Shown here: positions 27,083 to 37,634 of the stretch, piece after piece
Layout: each line of letters starts with the position of its first letter
How positions within the stretch are numbered: position 1 is the stretch's first letter
DNA from: Clostridiales bacterium
GTDB taxonomy: Bacteria; Bacillota; Clostridia; Christensenellales; Aristaeellaceae
Reading direction: 5' to 3'
Assembly: GCA_015056315.1 (NCBI GenBank)
Contig: SVGN01000002.1
Coordinates: forward strand, 106,292-170,291
Length of the DNA: 64,000 nt
The notes under the pieces: generated by a model
The model's database searches: none
What the model saw: the letters and a program-made list of their open reading frames with translations, nothing else
Told to the model about the DNA's origin: nothing
Made by a program: the position numbers and the translations under genes

Positions 27083-28399
27083 ATGAAGAAACTCCTTCTG
27101 TTCCTGCTGTGCGCCGTGCTGTGCCTGGCGCTGTGCAGCTGCTCCGGCAACGGCAGCAGTGCACCTGCCGCCCCCAAGGCCGATGCTGCCACCCCCACTC
27201 CGGCCCCCACCGCCACCCCCGAACCCGCTTTTGAGCCTCTGGATTGGGCCGCCGTTACCGAGGCTCCCGCTGCAAACTTTACCTACGAGCTCTCCTGGGA
27301 CGAAGAAAGCTACAGGATCACCGCTTATAACGGCACAGATGCCATCGTAAAGGTGCCTGCCGCCATCGAAGGCAAGCCGGTGACCGATCTGGGCGAGGAT
27401 CTGTTCCGCAGCAACGAGACCATCACCCATGTATACCTGCCCGATACCGTACGCTACATGGGCGACAGCTGCTTCAACAACTGCCCCAACCTGGTGCAGC
27501 TGCACCTGCCTGCCAACCTGAGCGAGATCGCCCAGGCCACCTGCAAGGAGTGCCGCAAGCTGGTGCAGGTGGATCTCCCCACTGCGCTGACGAGCATCCG
27601 CCAGTCCGCCTTCTCCGAGTGCATCTCCCTCAAGGAGATCGAGCTGCCTGCCACCACCACCTACATGGAGAAAGATGTCTTTGACGGCTGCCGCAGCCTG
27701 ACCAGCTTCAAGGCCCCCGGCCTGAAGCAGATGGGTCAGTGCGCCCTGCGTGACTGCGTGAGCCTGACCGAGCTGGTGCTGTACGAGGGCATGGGCCTTT
27801 TCAACGGCAACGCCCTCAACGGCTGCACCAGCCTGACCGATCTGACCCTGATGCCTCTGACCGAAGAGAGCAGCTACAGGGTCGTGTTCGAAAACGGCAT
27901 CCTCTACGATGTATACGGCACTGAGGAGCCCGAATACACCGCCCTGCGCATGCTGCCCGGCTACCCCGCCGATGCGGTGCAGCTGCACCCCAACACCACC
28001 AAGCTGGAGCACAGCGTATTCTACGGCTGCCAGCTGCGCTCCATCGAGATCCCTGCGGCGGTGGACACCATCCCCGGCAACGCATTCGTTCAGTGCAAGA
28101 ATCTGGAAAGCATCACCTTTGCCCCCGGCAGCCAGCTGCGGCTGCTGGAGATGAACTGCTTCTCCGGCTGCACCGCGCTGACCGCCATCGACCTTTCCTT
28201 CGTTACCGAGCAGCTGACCATGTACAGCGGCGCTTTCGGCTCCAACGATGCCCTGACCAGCGTGAAGCTGCCCGCTAATGTAAATGCCACCGATCCGGCT
28301 GATTACATGTTCCGCAGTGCCAAGAACGTGGTCATCAGCTATCAGGGCAAGGATTACACCTACGACCAGCTCAGCGAGCTGAAGCTGGTGCAGGAATAA
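27083..28399 (+). CDS. leucine-rich-repeat (BspA/LRR_5-type) lipoprotein
   Basis: Lipobox LALCSCSG; repeated ...LPDTVRYMGDSCFNNCPNLVQLHLP... units. Confidence 0.85.
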   Translation: MKKLLLFLLCAVLCLALCSCSGNGSSAPAAPKADAATPTPAPTATPEPAFEPLDWAAVTEAPAANFTYELSWDEESYRITAYNGTDAIVKVPAAIEGKPVTDLGEDLFRSNETITHVYLPDTVRYMGDSCFNNCPNLVQLHLPANLSEIAQATCKECRKLVQVDLPTALTSIRQSAFSECISLKEIELPATTTYMEKDVFDGCRSLTSFKAPGLKQMGQCALRDCVSLTELVLYEGMGLFNGNALNGCTSLTDLTLMPLTEESSYRVVFENGILYDVYGTEEPEYTALRMLPGYPADAVQLHPNTTKLEHSVFYGCQLRSIEIPAAVDTIPGNAFVQCKNLESITFAPGSQLRLLEMNCFSGCTALTAIDLSFVTEQLTMYSGAFGSNDALTSVKLPANVNATDPADYMFRSAKNVVISYQGKDYTYDQLSELKLVQE

Positions 28400-28453
28400 A
28401 CTGACCATACAGCACGCCCCCTGCCGCCGAAACAGCGGCAGGGGGCGGTTTTG

Positions 28454-29260
28454 TTATGCCTTTTTGAAGAAATCCCGCTTGTTGAAGGCGGCGGTCATGA
28501 AGCGCCATGCGGCCTTGCCGCCGGTGAGCCACTCAATATGGGCGTTGTTTTTGGTGTTCGCCAGCATCTCCTTTACCAGGAAGGCGGCTACCACATCCGG
28601 GTAGTCGCCCAGGATGTTGTAGACCTTCTTGGTCTTCTCCGGCAGGTCGATGGCTTCCTGATCGCCCAGCGCCTTTACCGTGAAATCGGTGATCATGATG
28701 CCCGGGCTCAGGCGGCCCACCAAGATGCCGGTCTGCTTTTCCTCGCTCTCCTTGGCAAGGGCCTGGGTAAAGTGGGTGACCGCCCGCTTGGTGGTGCCGT
28801 ACATATTGAGGCCCAGCATCATGGCATCGTTGCTGCCATAGCCCTCCAAATTGTAGATAGCGCCCTGCTTCATTGCCAGCATGGTCTCCATGGCCACCTT
28901 GCTGCCCAGCACAGCGCCCTTCAGGTCTACATCCACCAGGGTGGAGATCTCCTGCTCGCTGAGCATCCAGATGGGTTCCATGGGCTGGTTGACCCCGGCG
29001 TTGTTGATCCAGATATCGATCTGGCCGCAGCTTTCCACCGCATATTGGGCCAGCGCTTTCAGATCGGTATAGGATGCTGCATTCCCGGCAAAGGCATATA
29101 CCTTGTAAGCAGCGGAGACGGCCTCCAGCTCGCTTTTGGCCTCCTCCACCCGCTGGGCGTTGATATCGTTGAGCACCACTGCCCAACCATTCTGCAAAAA
29201 GAGCTTTGCCATTTCCAGCCCCAACCCCCGGCCACTGCCGGTAATAACGACCGTTTTCAT
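28454..29260 (-). CDS. SDR-family oxidoreductase
   Basis: MKTVVITGSGRGLGLEMAKLF, INNAGVNQP, YGTTKRAV (YxxxK). Confidence 0.85.
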   Translation of the reverse strand: MKTVVITGSGRGLGLEMAKLFLQNGWAVVLNDINAQRVEEAKSELEAVSAAYKVYAFAGNAASYTDLKALAQYAVESCGQIDIWINNAGVNQPMEPIWMLSEQEISTLVDVDLKGAVLGSKVAMETMLAMKQGAIYNLEGYGSNDAMMLGLNMYGTTKRAVTHFTQALAKESEEKQTGILVGRLSPGIMITDFTVKALGDQEAIDLPEKTKKVYNILGDYPDVVAAFLVKEMLANTKNNAHIEWLTGGKAAWRFMTAAFNKRDFFKKA

Positions 29261-29407
29261 GCTGATAGCCTCCATTTCTGTAGAGTGAATATGCGAAAAA
29301 GGATGGATAACCGCCGCTATTATAGCACGATCGGCCGCCGAACGGCAAACAGGCGCACAGAAAAGCCGCCCACCCGGAAAGGGTGAGCGGCTCGGTGCTA
29401 ACAAGAT

Positions 29408-31015
29408 TTACTTGATAACAGTAGCGCCGGAGGCGGTGTTCGTGATATCGGGGGTACCCACGATGTTGGTATCCACGATGGTGAGGGTAGAATTGTCGGC
29501 AGTGCCGCGCAGGATGATGGTGGCATCGCCGTCATCGTTGGCAGACTTCAGGGTGCAGTCCTCGATGCGATAGGTCTCGGCATAGCCAGCGCCGCCGGAG
29601 CTCTCGCCGAAGCGGACGGCGTAGCCCTGCACATCCACGTCGCAGTTCTTGATGACTACATTATCGCTGTTGTTGAGGTTGATGCCGTTCTTGGAGTTGA
29701 CGGTGCAGTTCTCGATCAGCACGCCGTCCACGCCCTTGAGCTGGCACAGGGAGTGAGCCTTATCGGTGGCGGTGCAGCCGGAGATGGTCAGGTTCTTGTC
29801 GCCGCCGGTGTAGGACTTAACGCCAACAGCGCCGGGCACGTCGAAGGTGCAGTTCTTAACGGTGGCATTGCACACATAGCGGGTGGCGGTGGTGCCGTCG
29901 CCCAAACGGATGCAGGCATCGGCGCTGATGGCATCAGCCTTGAAGTTCACGTTCTGGATGGTGATGTCGGAGCTCATGATGGTGCCGCTCTTGCCATCCA
30001 GGGTGATGACACCGGCGAAATCCTTGTTGAGGCCGTCGATGGTAACGCCCACATCTTTCTTCATGGTAACGGTCACATTGCCGGTGATGCTGTCGCCCAG
30101 GAGGATCACATCGCCGTCTTCGGCGTTCTCCAGAGCGGCCTGCAGCTCGTCGGCGCTGTTAACGGTGACCACTTCCATATCGGGAGCCTGGTCGCCTTCC
30201 TGGCCATCCATCCAGGGATGGGAAGCCTTGGAGACATCGCCGAAGGCCTCGTCCAGAGCGATCTGGGCATTCTCGAAGCCGGCAGCCTGCACGGCCTGGC
30301 TTACCACATAGATATCGTAGAGATCGTTGCCGTTGCCATCCAGCGCTTCCACATCCTCGTTGGTGCCTTCGGAGACCATGAAGACCTGAGCCAGGCTGTT
30401 GATGGTGTAATCGCCGGGAGGCACGATGCCATCCTCATGATGAGCGTCGGTGCCGTTGTAGAGGAACTCGACCACATAGAAGTTCTGGCCGTCGATCTGG
30501 ATGTACTCAGCCACGGGGGTAGCAGTCCAGGCGGAGCTGTTGTAGGTGTAGCCGATCAGCGCGTTCCACTCGTCGTAAGGGATCTCGCCTGCCTCAAAGG
30601 CAACCAGCGTGCGCACATAAGCATCGGTCTTGCCGGTGTTCTCCACGACAACGAACTTATCCTGCACGTTGGCGGCAGGGAGCACGGTCATCTCGCCGGT
30701 GCTGTTGTGGCCCAGCTGAGACAGAACAACGGTGGTATCTTCGGGAGTGGTCACATCGCCCACAGCGGGGAGCAGGGGCTTGCCCTGGGTGAAATCCTGG
30801 AGCATGTAGCTCTCTTCATCGTCCACATCGTCGGTGGTGAAGCCATCTTCGGTCTCGATGCGTTCGAACTCATGCTGTTCGATATCCACATTGCCGAGGG
30901 TCATCACGTTAACGTCCATATCGCTGTCGGACAGATAAGCGATGGTGCTGCCGATGGTCAGCGCCAGGCTCAGTACGAGCGAAACGACCAGAACCAGTTT
31001 GCGGTTCAGTTTCAT
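29408..31015 (-). CDS. SipW/TasA-type signal peptide protein with right-handed beta-helix C-terminal region
   Basis: LALTIGSTIAYLSDSDMDVNVMTLGNVDI (camelysin/TasA-like N-terminus); ITIQNVNFKADAIS...VLIENCTVNSKNGINLNNSDNVVIKNCDV beta-helix repeats. Confidence 0.75.
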   Translation of the reverse strand: MKLNRKLVLVVSLVLSLALTIGSTIAYLSDSDMDVNVMTLGNVDIEQHEFERIETEDGFTTDDVDDEESYMLQDFTQGKPLLPAVGDVTTPEDTTVVLSQLGHNSTGEMTVLPAANVQDKFVVVENTGKTDAYVRTLVAFEAGEIPYDEWNALIGYTYNSSAWTATPVAEYIQIDGQNFYVVEFLYNGTDAHHEDGIVPPGDYTINSLAQVFMVSEGTNEDVEALDGNGNDLYDIYVVSQAVQAAGFENAQIALDEAFGDVSKASHPWMDGQEGDQAPDMEVVTVNSADELQAALENAEDGDVILLGDSITGNVTVTMKKDVGVTIDGLNKDFAGVITLDGKSGTIMSSDITIQNVNFKADAISADACIRLGDGTTATRYVCNATVKNCTFDVPGAVGVKSYTGGDKNLTISGCTATDKAHSLCQLKGVDGVLIENCTVNSKNGINLNNSDNVVIKNCDVDVQGYAVRFGESSGGAGYAETYRIEDCTLKSANDDGDATIILRGTADNSTLTIVDTNIVGTPDITNTASGATVIK

Positions 31016-31196
31016 GGTGTTTTTCCTTCCTTTCTTGTTCGCAGTTACAAACTGCTGTACTGTACCAATTTTACCATCCACTTGTAAAAAATTCAATAGG
31101 ATTTGTAAATATTACCTGCTATTTGATCGCCAAGCAAGCAATATTTGGAAATCGAATAATGGCTGAACAAATTCCTGTACCAAGAAGCTGCGCAGA

Positions 31197-31237
31197 GCAC
31201 AACCCCCTGCAGAGCAAGGCTCTGCAGGGGGTTGTGC
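31197..31237. repeat. Perfect 19-bp inverted repeat with 3-nt loop
   Basis: GCACAACCCCCTGCAGAGC-AAG-GCTCTGCAGGGGGTTGTGC. Confidence 0.95.
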
Positions 31238-31260
31238 AAAGTGGAAGGGGAGGCTTCTCA

Positions 31261-31614
31261 TCAGGCCCCGGGCTGCTCCGCAGCGGCGGGCCGGAGAAGG
31301 AATGCGGCCCCACGCGTCCAGTGAAACTTTGTGATCAGCTCCAGCTCCACATCGGCTGTGCCCTCGTCAATCAAAAAGGCGGCCTCTCTCTTAAAGCCGA
31401 AGGTCTTGGGCACTTCCACGAAGATACCACACTTGCCATCCTGAATGGGCAAGGTGATCGTCTGGCCGTTGGTGATGGAGGTCATGCCTGCATCCTCATA
31501 AGACCAGACATCCTCCGTAGCCGGTGCGTCGGCCTTGGGATAGGCCACCACGATCGTGTAGGAAAGCGCGATACCCACGAAGCTTTTCTTTCTTGTGATC
31601 TGTACGTTTCTCAT
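31261..31614 (-). CDS. hypothetical protein (~117 aa)
   Basis: MRNVQITRKKSFVGIALSYTIVVAYPKADAPATEDVWSYEDAGMTSITNGQTITLPIQDG... Confidence 0.6.
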   Translation of the reverse strand: MRNVQITRKKSFVGIALSYTIVVAYPKADAPATEDVWSYEDAGMTSITNGQTITLPIQDGKCGIFVEVPKTFGFKREAAFLIDEGTADVELELITKFHWTRGAAFLLRPAAAEQPGA

Positions 31615-31956
31615 TGTGTTTGCCTCCATAATTGTTTGCCATCTTAGCAGGGGCGCAATGCCTCCCTGCTAAGATGGTTTTGATCCCTTAAGGTACCGAT
31701 TTGGCAGATGCTTGAACGCTTTACTGTGGCAGGCTCAGTGCCTTGGCCTTTTGTCTCCGTTCTCAGCATCTCTTTATCGTGGGGAGATCGAGCCTGCATA
31801 TGAACAAGCGCTTTGATGCAATTTTTCCGGTCACTGCGCTGTTTTGCTTCTTGATCGGCGAAAAAGGCACCGGCAAATTGCCCGGCACGCAAAGAGGCCA
31901 GCCCCCTGCGGGGCTGACCTGCTATACGGGGCTGTTCTCAGCCCTTATTTGTTGAA

Positions 31957-32499
31957 TTACTTGCCGAAGTAGCGTGCCAGCAGGCCTTCGAAAGCCTTGC
32001 CGTGACGGGCTTCGTCGCGGGCCATCTCATGCACGGTGTCGTGGATGGCATCCAGGTTCAGCTCCTTGGCCTGCTTGGCCAGGTCGAACTTGCCCTGGGT
32101 AGCGCCGTTCTCGGCATCCACACGCATTTCCAGGTTCTTCTTGGTGCTCTCGGTGACCACCTCGCCCAGCAGCTCGGCAAACTTGGCAGCGTGCTCTGCT
32201 TCTTCGAAGGCAGCCTTCTCCCAGTAGAGGCCGATCTCCGGGTAGCCCTCGCGATGGGCCACTCGGGCCATGGCCAGGTACATGCCTACCTCGGTGCACT
32301 CGCCGTTGAAGTTCTCACGGAGCATCTGCTTGATATCCTCGGGAGCATCCTTGGCAACGCCGACCACATGCTCGGCAGCCCAGGTGCGGCCGCCGCCCAT
32401 GGGGCTGAAACGGCTGGCAGGAGCCTTGCACTGGGGGCACTTCTCGGGAGCCTCGGGACCTTCGTGTACATAACCGCAAACCTTGCATACCCACTTCAT
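31957..32499 (-). CDS. reverse rubrerythrin, copy 3
   Basis: [31 protein letters not shown]...; nearly identical to copy 1. Confidence 0.9.
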   Translation of the reverse strand: MKWVCKVCGYVHEGPEAPEKCPQCKAPASRFSPMGGGRTWAAEHVVGVAKDAPEDIKQMLRENFNGECTEVGMYLAMARVAHREGYPEIGLYWEKAAFEEAEHAAKFAELLGEVVTESTKKNLEMRVDAENGATQGKFDLAKQAKELNLDAIHDTVHEMARDEARHGKAFEGLLARYFGK

Positions 32500-32786
32500 A
32501 ATGATCGTCCTCCTGTTATTGCATCTATTTTTCCGCGATGTTGGTTTTTCCTTGGCGGGAGGCTTTCTTTCTGCCTCCTGTCTAAGGGATACCCGCCACC
32601 GCAACAGGTGAAACAGCTTTTTTTCGAAAAAACAAATCTTTTGTGTTTTTCTGTTTTTCAGCCGTTTATCCGTAGGTATAGAATAATGCAAAAACCGTGT
32701 TCTGTCAAGCTTTGCAGGCATCAAACCCAATAACATAAAATCACCGGCAGGAGGGTCATCCTCCTGCCGGTGATGGGTAAACCTGT

Positions 32787-34280
32787 TTACTTCAGTTCGC
32801 CCAGCAGCGCTTCCTCCATGCCCTCCACTTCGCATACGGTCTTGTGGCGGATGGGCAGCTGGCCCAGCTGAGATACCTGCTTGGGGATCGGCACACCGGA
32901 GATCTCCTGCAGCTTTTCGGCGCAGGCGAAGGCATCCATGCCAGCAACGGCTTCCTTGCCCAGCAGGCTGGCCAGAACATCCTCGCTGAACTTGTAGGGG
33001 CTGGCGGTGGCCAGGATGACAGCGGGGGCGCGGTCGCCGGTCTTGAGGCGGTAGTTCTGCAGGGCACGGCTGGCAACGGCAGTGTGGGGATCCATCACGT
33101 AGCTGTAGCGCTCATGCACCCGGCGGATCTCCTCGGCGGTCATGGTGTCGTCGGCATAGTCGGCCCAGAAGGTCTTGCGGATCTCCTCCAGCCGCTGTGC
33201 GCCGATGGAGAAGCTGCCGCACTCCTTGAGCTGCTGCATCCAGCCCTTGACCACGGCGGGATCCCGGTCGGCATACTCGTACAGGAGGCGCTCCAGGTTG
33301 GAGGAGACCAGGATATCCATGCTGGGAGACATGGTCTTGAAGAAGGTGCGGTGGGTGTAGTAGGTTCCGGTCTCGAAGAAATCGGTGAGCACGTTGTTGC
33401 GGTTGGAGGCGCAGATCAGCCTGCGGATGGGCAGACCCATGCGCTTGGCGTAGTAACCGGCAAGGATGTCGCCAAAGTTGCCGGTGGGCACCACAAAGTT
33501 GATCTCCTGACCCATGCGGATCAGGTTGCGGGAGACCAGATCGGTGTAGGTGGTAAAGTAGTACACGATCTGGGGCGCAAGGCGGCCAAAGTTGATGGAG
33601 TTGGCAGAGGAGGGCAGCTTGCCCTGAGCATTCATCTTCTGGTGGAACGCCTCGCTGCCGAAGAGCTTCTTAACGCCGGTCTGGGCATCGTCGAAGTTGC
33701 CCTTAACGCCGATCACATGGGTGTTATCGCCGCCGGTGGTGACCATCTGCAGCTCCTGCACACGGCTCACGCCGCCATAGGGGTAGAACACGGAGCAGCT
33801 GGTGCCGGGCACATCCTTGAAGCCCTCCAGCGCAGCCTTGCCGGTATCGCCGCTGGTGGCAACGAGGATACTCACCTCGCGCTGCTCATCGTTCTTCTGT
33901 GCTGCCTGACGGATGGTATGGGGCAGCAGCTTGAGGGCGATATCCTTAAAAGCAAGGGTGGGGCCGTGGAACAGCTCCAGAACGAAGGAATCCTCGGTGA
34001 GCCGGCGCACGGGAGCGATGGCGGGGTCATCCCACGCATCGGCAGAATAGGCGGCGTTTACGGCCTCCTCGATCTCGGCGATGGAGTAATCCTCCATATA
34101 ATCGCGCAGAACGCGGGCAGCCTGCTCCTGATAGCTCTTGCCCTCCAGCAGAGCAAGCCGATCCAGCGGGATCTTGGGGAACATGCTGGGCACAAACAGG
34201 CCGCCATCCTTGGCAAGGCCCCAGAGGATCGCCTGAGAGGTAGTGGCGCAGGCACCGCCGCGGGTAGAAAAGAAGGACAT
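32787..34280 (-). CDS. thrC: threonine synthase
   Basis: [61 protein letters not shown]. Confidence 0.93.
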   Translation of the reverse strand: MSFFSTRGGACATTSQAILWGLAKDGGLFVPSMFPKIPLDRLALLEGKSYQEQAARVLRDYMEDYSIAEIEEAVNAAYSADAWDDPAIAPVRRLTEDSFVLELFHGPTLAFKDIALKLLPHTIRQAAQKNDEQREVSILVATSGDTGKAALEGFKDVPGTSCSVFYPYGGVSRVQELQMVTTGGDNTHVIGVKGNFDDAQTGVKKLFGSEAFHQKMNAQGKLPSSANSINFGRLAPQIVYYFTTYTDLVSRNLIRMGQEINFVVPTGNFGDILAGYYAKRMGLPIRRLICASNRNNVLTDFFETGTYYTHRTFFKTMSPSMDILVSSNLERLLYEYADRDPAVVKGWMQQLKECGSFSIGAQRLEEIRKTFWADYADDTMTAEEIRRVHERYSYVMDPHTAVASRALQNYRLKTGDRAPAVILATASPYKFSEDVLASLLGKEAVAGMDAFACAEKLQEISGVPIPKQVSQLGQLPIRHKTVCEVEGMEEALLGELK

Positions 34281-34498
34281 GGATCCGTCCCCTCCTTATG
34301 ACATCTTTTACCCCACAATGATACACGTTTTCCCCTTATGTGTAAAGCACCGCTTCTGTTTTTTCTTCTCATCGAATTCTCATGTTTCTATCAGCAGAGT
34401 TTCACCGTTTTTTGCCCTTTCCCTTCTTTCTTTTCCGGCCGCCCGGTGGTAAGATAGCACCGTAAACAAGAAACCCACCATTCAAGGAGGATATCAAC

Positions 34499-34855
34499 AT
34501 GACGGATTTCGATCAGAACGACGGTCTGGGCCCGGAGGGCAGCTATTTCGAAGCCAAGGCAAAGGCCGAGGAGAAGGCCAGGCGCAAGCAGTCGGATGCC
34601 ATGTTCCCCATCTGGATCTCTGTGCTTTATGTGGTGCTGGGCGCGCTGTTCAATCTCTGGCACCCGGGCTGGCTGCTGTTCTTCGCCATCCCGCTGCACT
34701 ATATGCACCCCAAGAACCCCATGGATCTGCTCACCAACCCGGTCATGATCACGCTGATCTATCTGGTGCTGGGCTTCTTCTTTAACCTGTGGCACCCCGG
34801 CTGGCTCATTTTCCTGATCATTCCCCTGTGGCCCATGCTGCGCAGGCACGGCTGA
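34499..34855 (+). CDS. small membrane protein with internal repeat (FNLWHPGWL x2)
   Basis: 118 aa, two near-duplicate TM hairpins; RBS aaggagg. Confidence 0.65.
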   Translation: MTDFDQNDGLGPEGSYFEAKAKAEEKARRKQSDAMFPIWISVLYVVLGALFNLWHPGWLLFFAIPLHYMHPKNPMDLLTNPVMITLIYLVLGFFFNLWHPGWLIFLIIPLWPMLRRHG

Positions 34856-34941
34856 GGGCAGCCCGCCGCGCGCAGCCGCAGCAGATAAACACAGGCCGCA
34901 GCGTTCTATGGCGCTGCGGCTGCTTTTGTGAGGTTTTTTTC

Positions 34942-35433
34942 ATGCTTAGATGGTTCAGGCTTTTCGGGCAGCAGTATGTGGGCTTCTGGGCGCTGGGGCT
35001 GCTGCTGTTCCTTATTCAGGAGCTCCCCTATATGGTCATGCCGCTTTTCCGGCTGGAGGTAAACCCCATTATGACGATGCCGGAATCGTCTCCGGTGCTG
35101 GAGCGGTGCGAGAAGCTGCTGGGCTCCTTATGCATTGCACTGATGCTTTTTGTGGTACACGGGGAGAAGGGCTTCTTTTCCGCCGCAGCGGGACAGGAAA
35201 GGCTGTTTTTCCTGCTGGCGCTCCTTACGCTGCTGCACAACTTTGTCGGCTGGGGGCTGTACTTTACCGGGCATCAGAGCCTGTTTGTGATGATGGCCTT
35301 CCTGGTTGCCATGCCGCCGCTTTTCTATGTGTTCATTGGGCTGTGGCGCAGCAATTGGCTGCTGGTGGGCACCGGCTGCCTGTTCCTGCCGGTACACTTC
35401 ATCCATGTGCTGGGCAACCTGAAAATGGCCTGA
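34942..35433 (+). CDS. multi-TM membrane protein
   Basis: MLRWFRLFGQQYVGFWALGLLLFLIQELPYMV... hydrophobic. Confidence 0.6.
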   Translation: MLRWFRLFGQQYVGFWALGLLLFLIQELPYMVMPLFRLEVNPIMTMPESSPVLERCEKLLGSLCIALMLFVVHGEKGFFSAAAGQERLFFLLALLTLLHNFVGWGLYFTGHQSLFVMMAFLVAMPPLFYVFIGLWRSNWLLVGTGCLFLPVHFIHVLGNLKMA

Positions 35434-35518
35434 AGAAAGGACGTTGCCATTGCCCCCATAGGCTGCGCATACGAAAATCGGACCCCACCGCAATGCGGTG
35501 GGGTCTGATTTTTGTTTG

Positions 35519-37522
35519 TTATTCTTTTTCCGCCTTGCCCACCAGCTTCATACAGATGCCGGTACGGGCAGGCAGGTACATCTGGAAGCCGATGCGGCCA
35601 TCCCCGGCGCGGCGGGCGGTGTAGGAAACATCCTTGGCGACGCGCTCCCAGCCGCCGTAGGCTTCATCGTCGGTGGAGAAGAAGGCCTTGTACCGGCTGT
35701 ACTCCTCGGGGGCGCAGACGAAGTAGCCGTCGTGGGAGCGGGCCGGGCTGAAGTTGAAGGCGAACAGCACGCCGCCCCGCTCGTAGACCAGCACCTGGGC
35801 CTCCTCATCGATCCACAGGCTGAGGGGCTCGTGCGACAGGATGCTGTTCTCCTTGGCCATGGCCAGCATGGCCTTATCGAAATCCTGCAAATAATGGTAT
35901 TTGAGCAGATGGTCGTCGGCCAGGTGCCACTGGCGGCGGCAGTAGTAGCTTGACCAGTTGTTGCCCTCCCGGGGGAAATCGATCCATTCGGGGTGGCCGA
36001 ACTCGTTGCCCATGAAGGTAAGGTAGCCTTCGCCGCCCAGCGACATGGTGAGCAGCCGGATCATCTTATGCAGGGCAAGGCCCCGATCGATGACGGTGCT
36101 GGGGTCGCTCAGCTTGGACATATGGGTGTACATGGCGCTGTCGCACAGCCAGAACATGATGGTCTTATCGCCCACCAGCGCCTGGTCGTGGCTTTCGGCA
36201 TAGCCGATGTATTTCTCCTTGGGGCGGCGGCCGCTGAGCTCGTACCACAGGTAGCGCATGTTCCACTGCTCATCGCTCTGGGTCTTGAGCAGCTTGATCC
36301 ACATATCCGGCACACCCATGGAGAGCCGGTAGTCGAAGCCCACGCCGCCATCCTCAATGGGCAGGCACATACCGGGCATGGCGGACATATCCTCCGCGAT
36401 GGTGATGGCATGGGGGTTCACCTGCCGGATCAGCTCGTTGGCCAGCTGCAGGTAGGTAACGGCCTCGGTCTCGGTGTTCATGGAGAAATACTTGCTGTAA
36501 TCGGTAAAGGCGGTGCCCAGGCCATGGTCGTGGTAGAGCATGGAGGTAACGCCATCGAAGCGGAAGCCGTCGAAATGGTACTCGGTCTGCCAGAACTTCA
36601 GGTTGGAGAGCAGGAAGTGGATCACTTCGTTCTTGCCGTAGTTGAACAGCTTGGTATCCCACGCCGGGTGGTGGCCCCGGGGGCCCTCGTGGAAGAACTG
36701 ATACACAGTGCCATCAAACTCGTTGATGCCCTCGGCGGTGTTCTTGACCGCATGGGAATGCACCACATCCAGCAGCACGGCGATGCCCATACCGTGGGCG
36801 GTATCGATCAGACTCTTCAGATCGGCGGGCATGCCGAAGCGGGAGGAGGCGGCAAAGAAATTGGATACCTGGTAGCCGAAGGAGCCGTAGTAGGGGTGCT
36901 CCATAATGGCCATGATCTGCAGGGTGTTGTACCCAAGCTGCTTGATGCGGGGCAGCACCTTATCGCGGAACTCCGCATAGGTGCCCACCTTTTCTTCCTC
37001 CTGCGCCATGCCGATGTGGCACTCGTAGATGAAGAGCTCCTTCTCGGGCACAAAGCCTGCATCCTGCCAGTGGTATTCCGGCTCATCCACGATCTCGGCG
37101 CACCAGTTATAGGTGACCGGATCCTGCACCACACGGCGGGCATAGAGCGGGATACGCTCCAAAAGGCGGTTCTGGCTGAGCACCACCGTCTTTACCTTGC
37201 AGCCGCCCCACAGGGCGTTTTCGCCGGGCAGGAACACCTCAAAATTGCCGTTGCCCACCGGGGTGAGCGGCAGGGAGGTCTTGTTCCAGTCATTCATATC
37301 GCCCATCAGGTACACAGCTTCGGCAGCGGGGGCCCACTCCCGGTACACCCAGCCGCCTTCGGTACGGTGAAAGCCGTAATACAGGTGACCGTTGGCAAAA
37401 TCGATCAGCTTGCCATCGCCCACCAATTCTTTTTTCTTGTTGGCGTAATTGTTCATACGCAGCTCGATATCTGCTGCAAAGGGCTTCAAGTACGGGTCAT
37501 ACTCAAAGATCCTGTACTCCAT
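35519..37522 (-). CDS. glgB: 1,4-alpha-glucan branching enzyme, GH13_8-like
   Basis: YYGFHRTEGGWVYREWAPAAEAVYLMGDMNDWN, DVVHSHAVKN, DGFRFDGVTSMLY, GYAESHDQAL. Confidence 0.88.
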   Translation of the reverse strand: MEYRIFEYDPYLKPFAADIELRMNNYANKKKELVGDGKLIDFANGHLYYGFHRTEGGWVYREWAPAAEAVYLMGDMNDWNKTSLPLTPVGNGNFEVFLPGENALWGGCKVKTVVLSQNRLLERIPLYARRVVQDPVTYNWCAEIVDEPEYHWQDAGFVPEKELFIYECHIGMAQEEEKVGTYAEFRDKVLPRIKQLGYNTLQIMAIMEHPYYGSFGYQVSNFFAASSRFGMPADLKSLIDTAHGMGIAVLLDVVHSHAVKNTAEGINEFDGTVYQFFHEGPRGHHPAWDTKLFNYGKNEVIHFLLSNLKFWQTEYHFDGFRFDGVTSMLYHDHGLGTAFTDYSKYFSMNTETEAVTYLQLANELIRQVNPHAITIAEDMSAMPGMCLPIEDGGVGFDYRLSMGVPDMWIKLLKTQSDEQWNMRYLWYELSGRRPKEKYIGYAESHDQALVGDKTIMFWLCDSAMYTHMSKLSDPSTVIDRGLALHKMIRLLTMSLGGEGYLTFMGNEFGHPEWIDFPREGNNWSSYYCRRQWHLADDHLLKYHYLQDFDKAMLAMAKENSILSHEPLSLWIDEEAQVLVYERGGVLFAFNFSPARSHDGYFVCAPEEYSRYKAFFSTDDEAYGGWERVAKDVSYTARRAGDGRIGFQMYLPARTGICMKLVGKAEKE

Positions 37523-37634
37523 ACAGGCCACCTCTTTCAATTTTTATCGCCCTTCGTACTGCTCCCAAACAAGAAGGGAGCTTCTTACCCTATTGTAACC
37601 CTTTTTACCCGTGAAGTCAAATGCGGGGCAGGGG

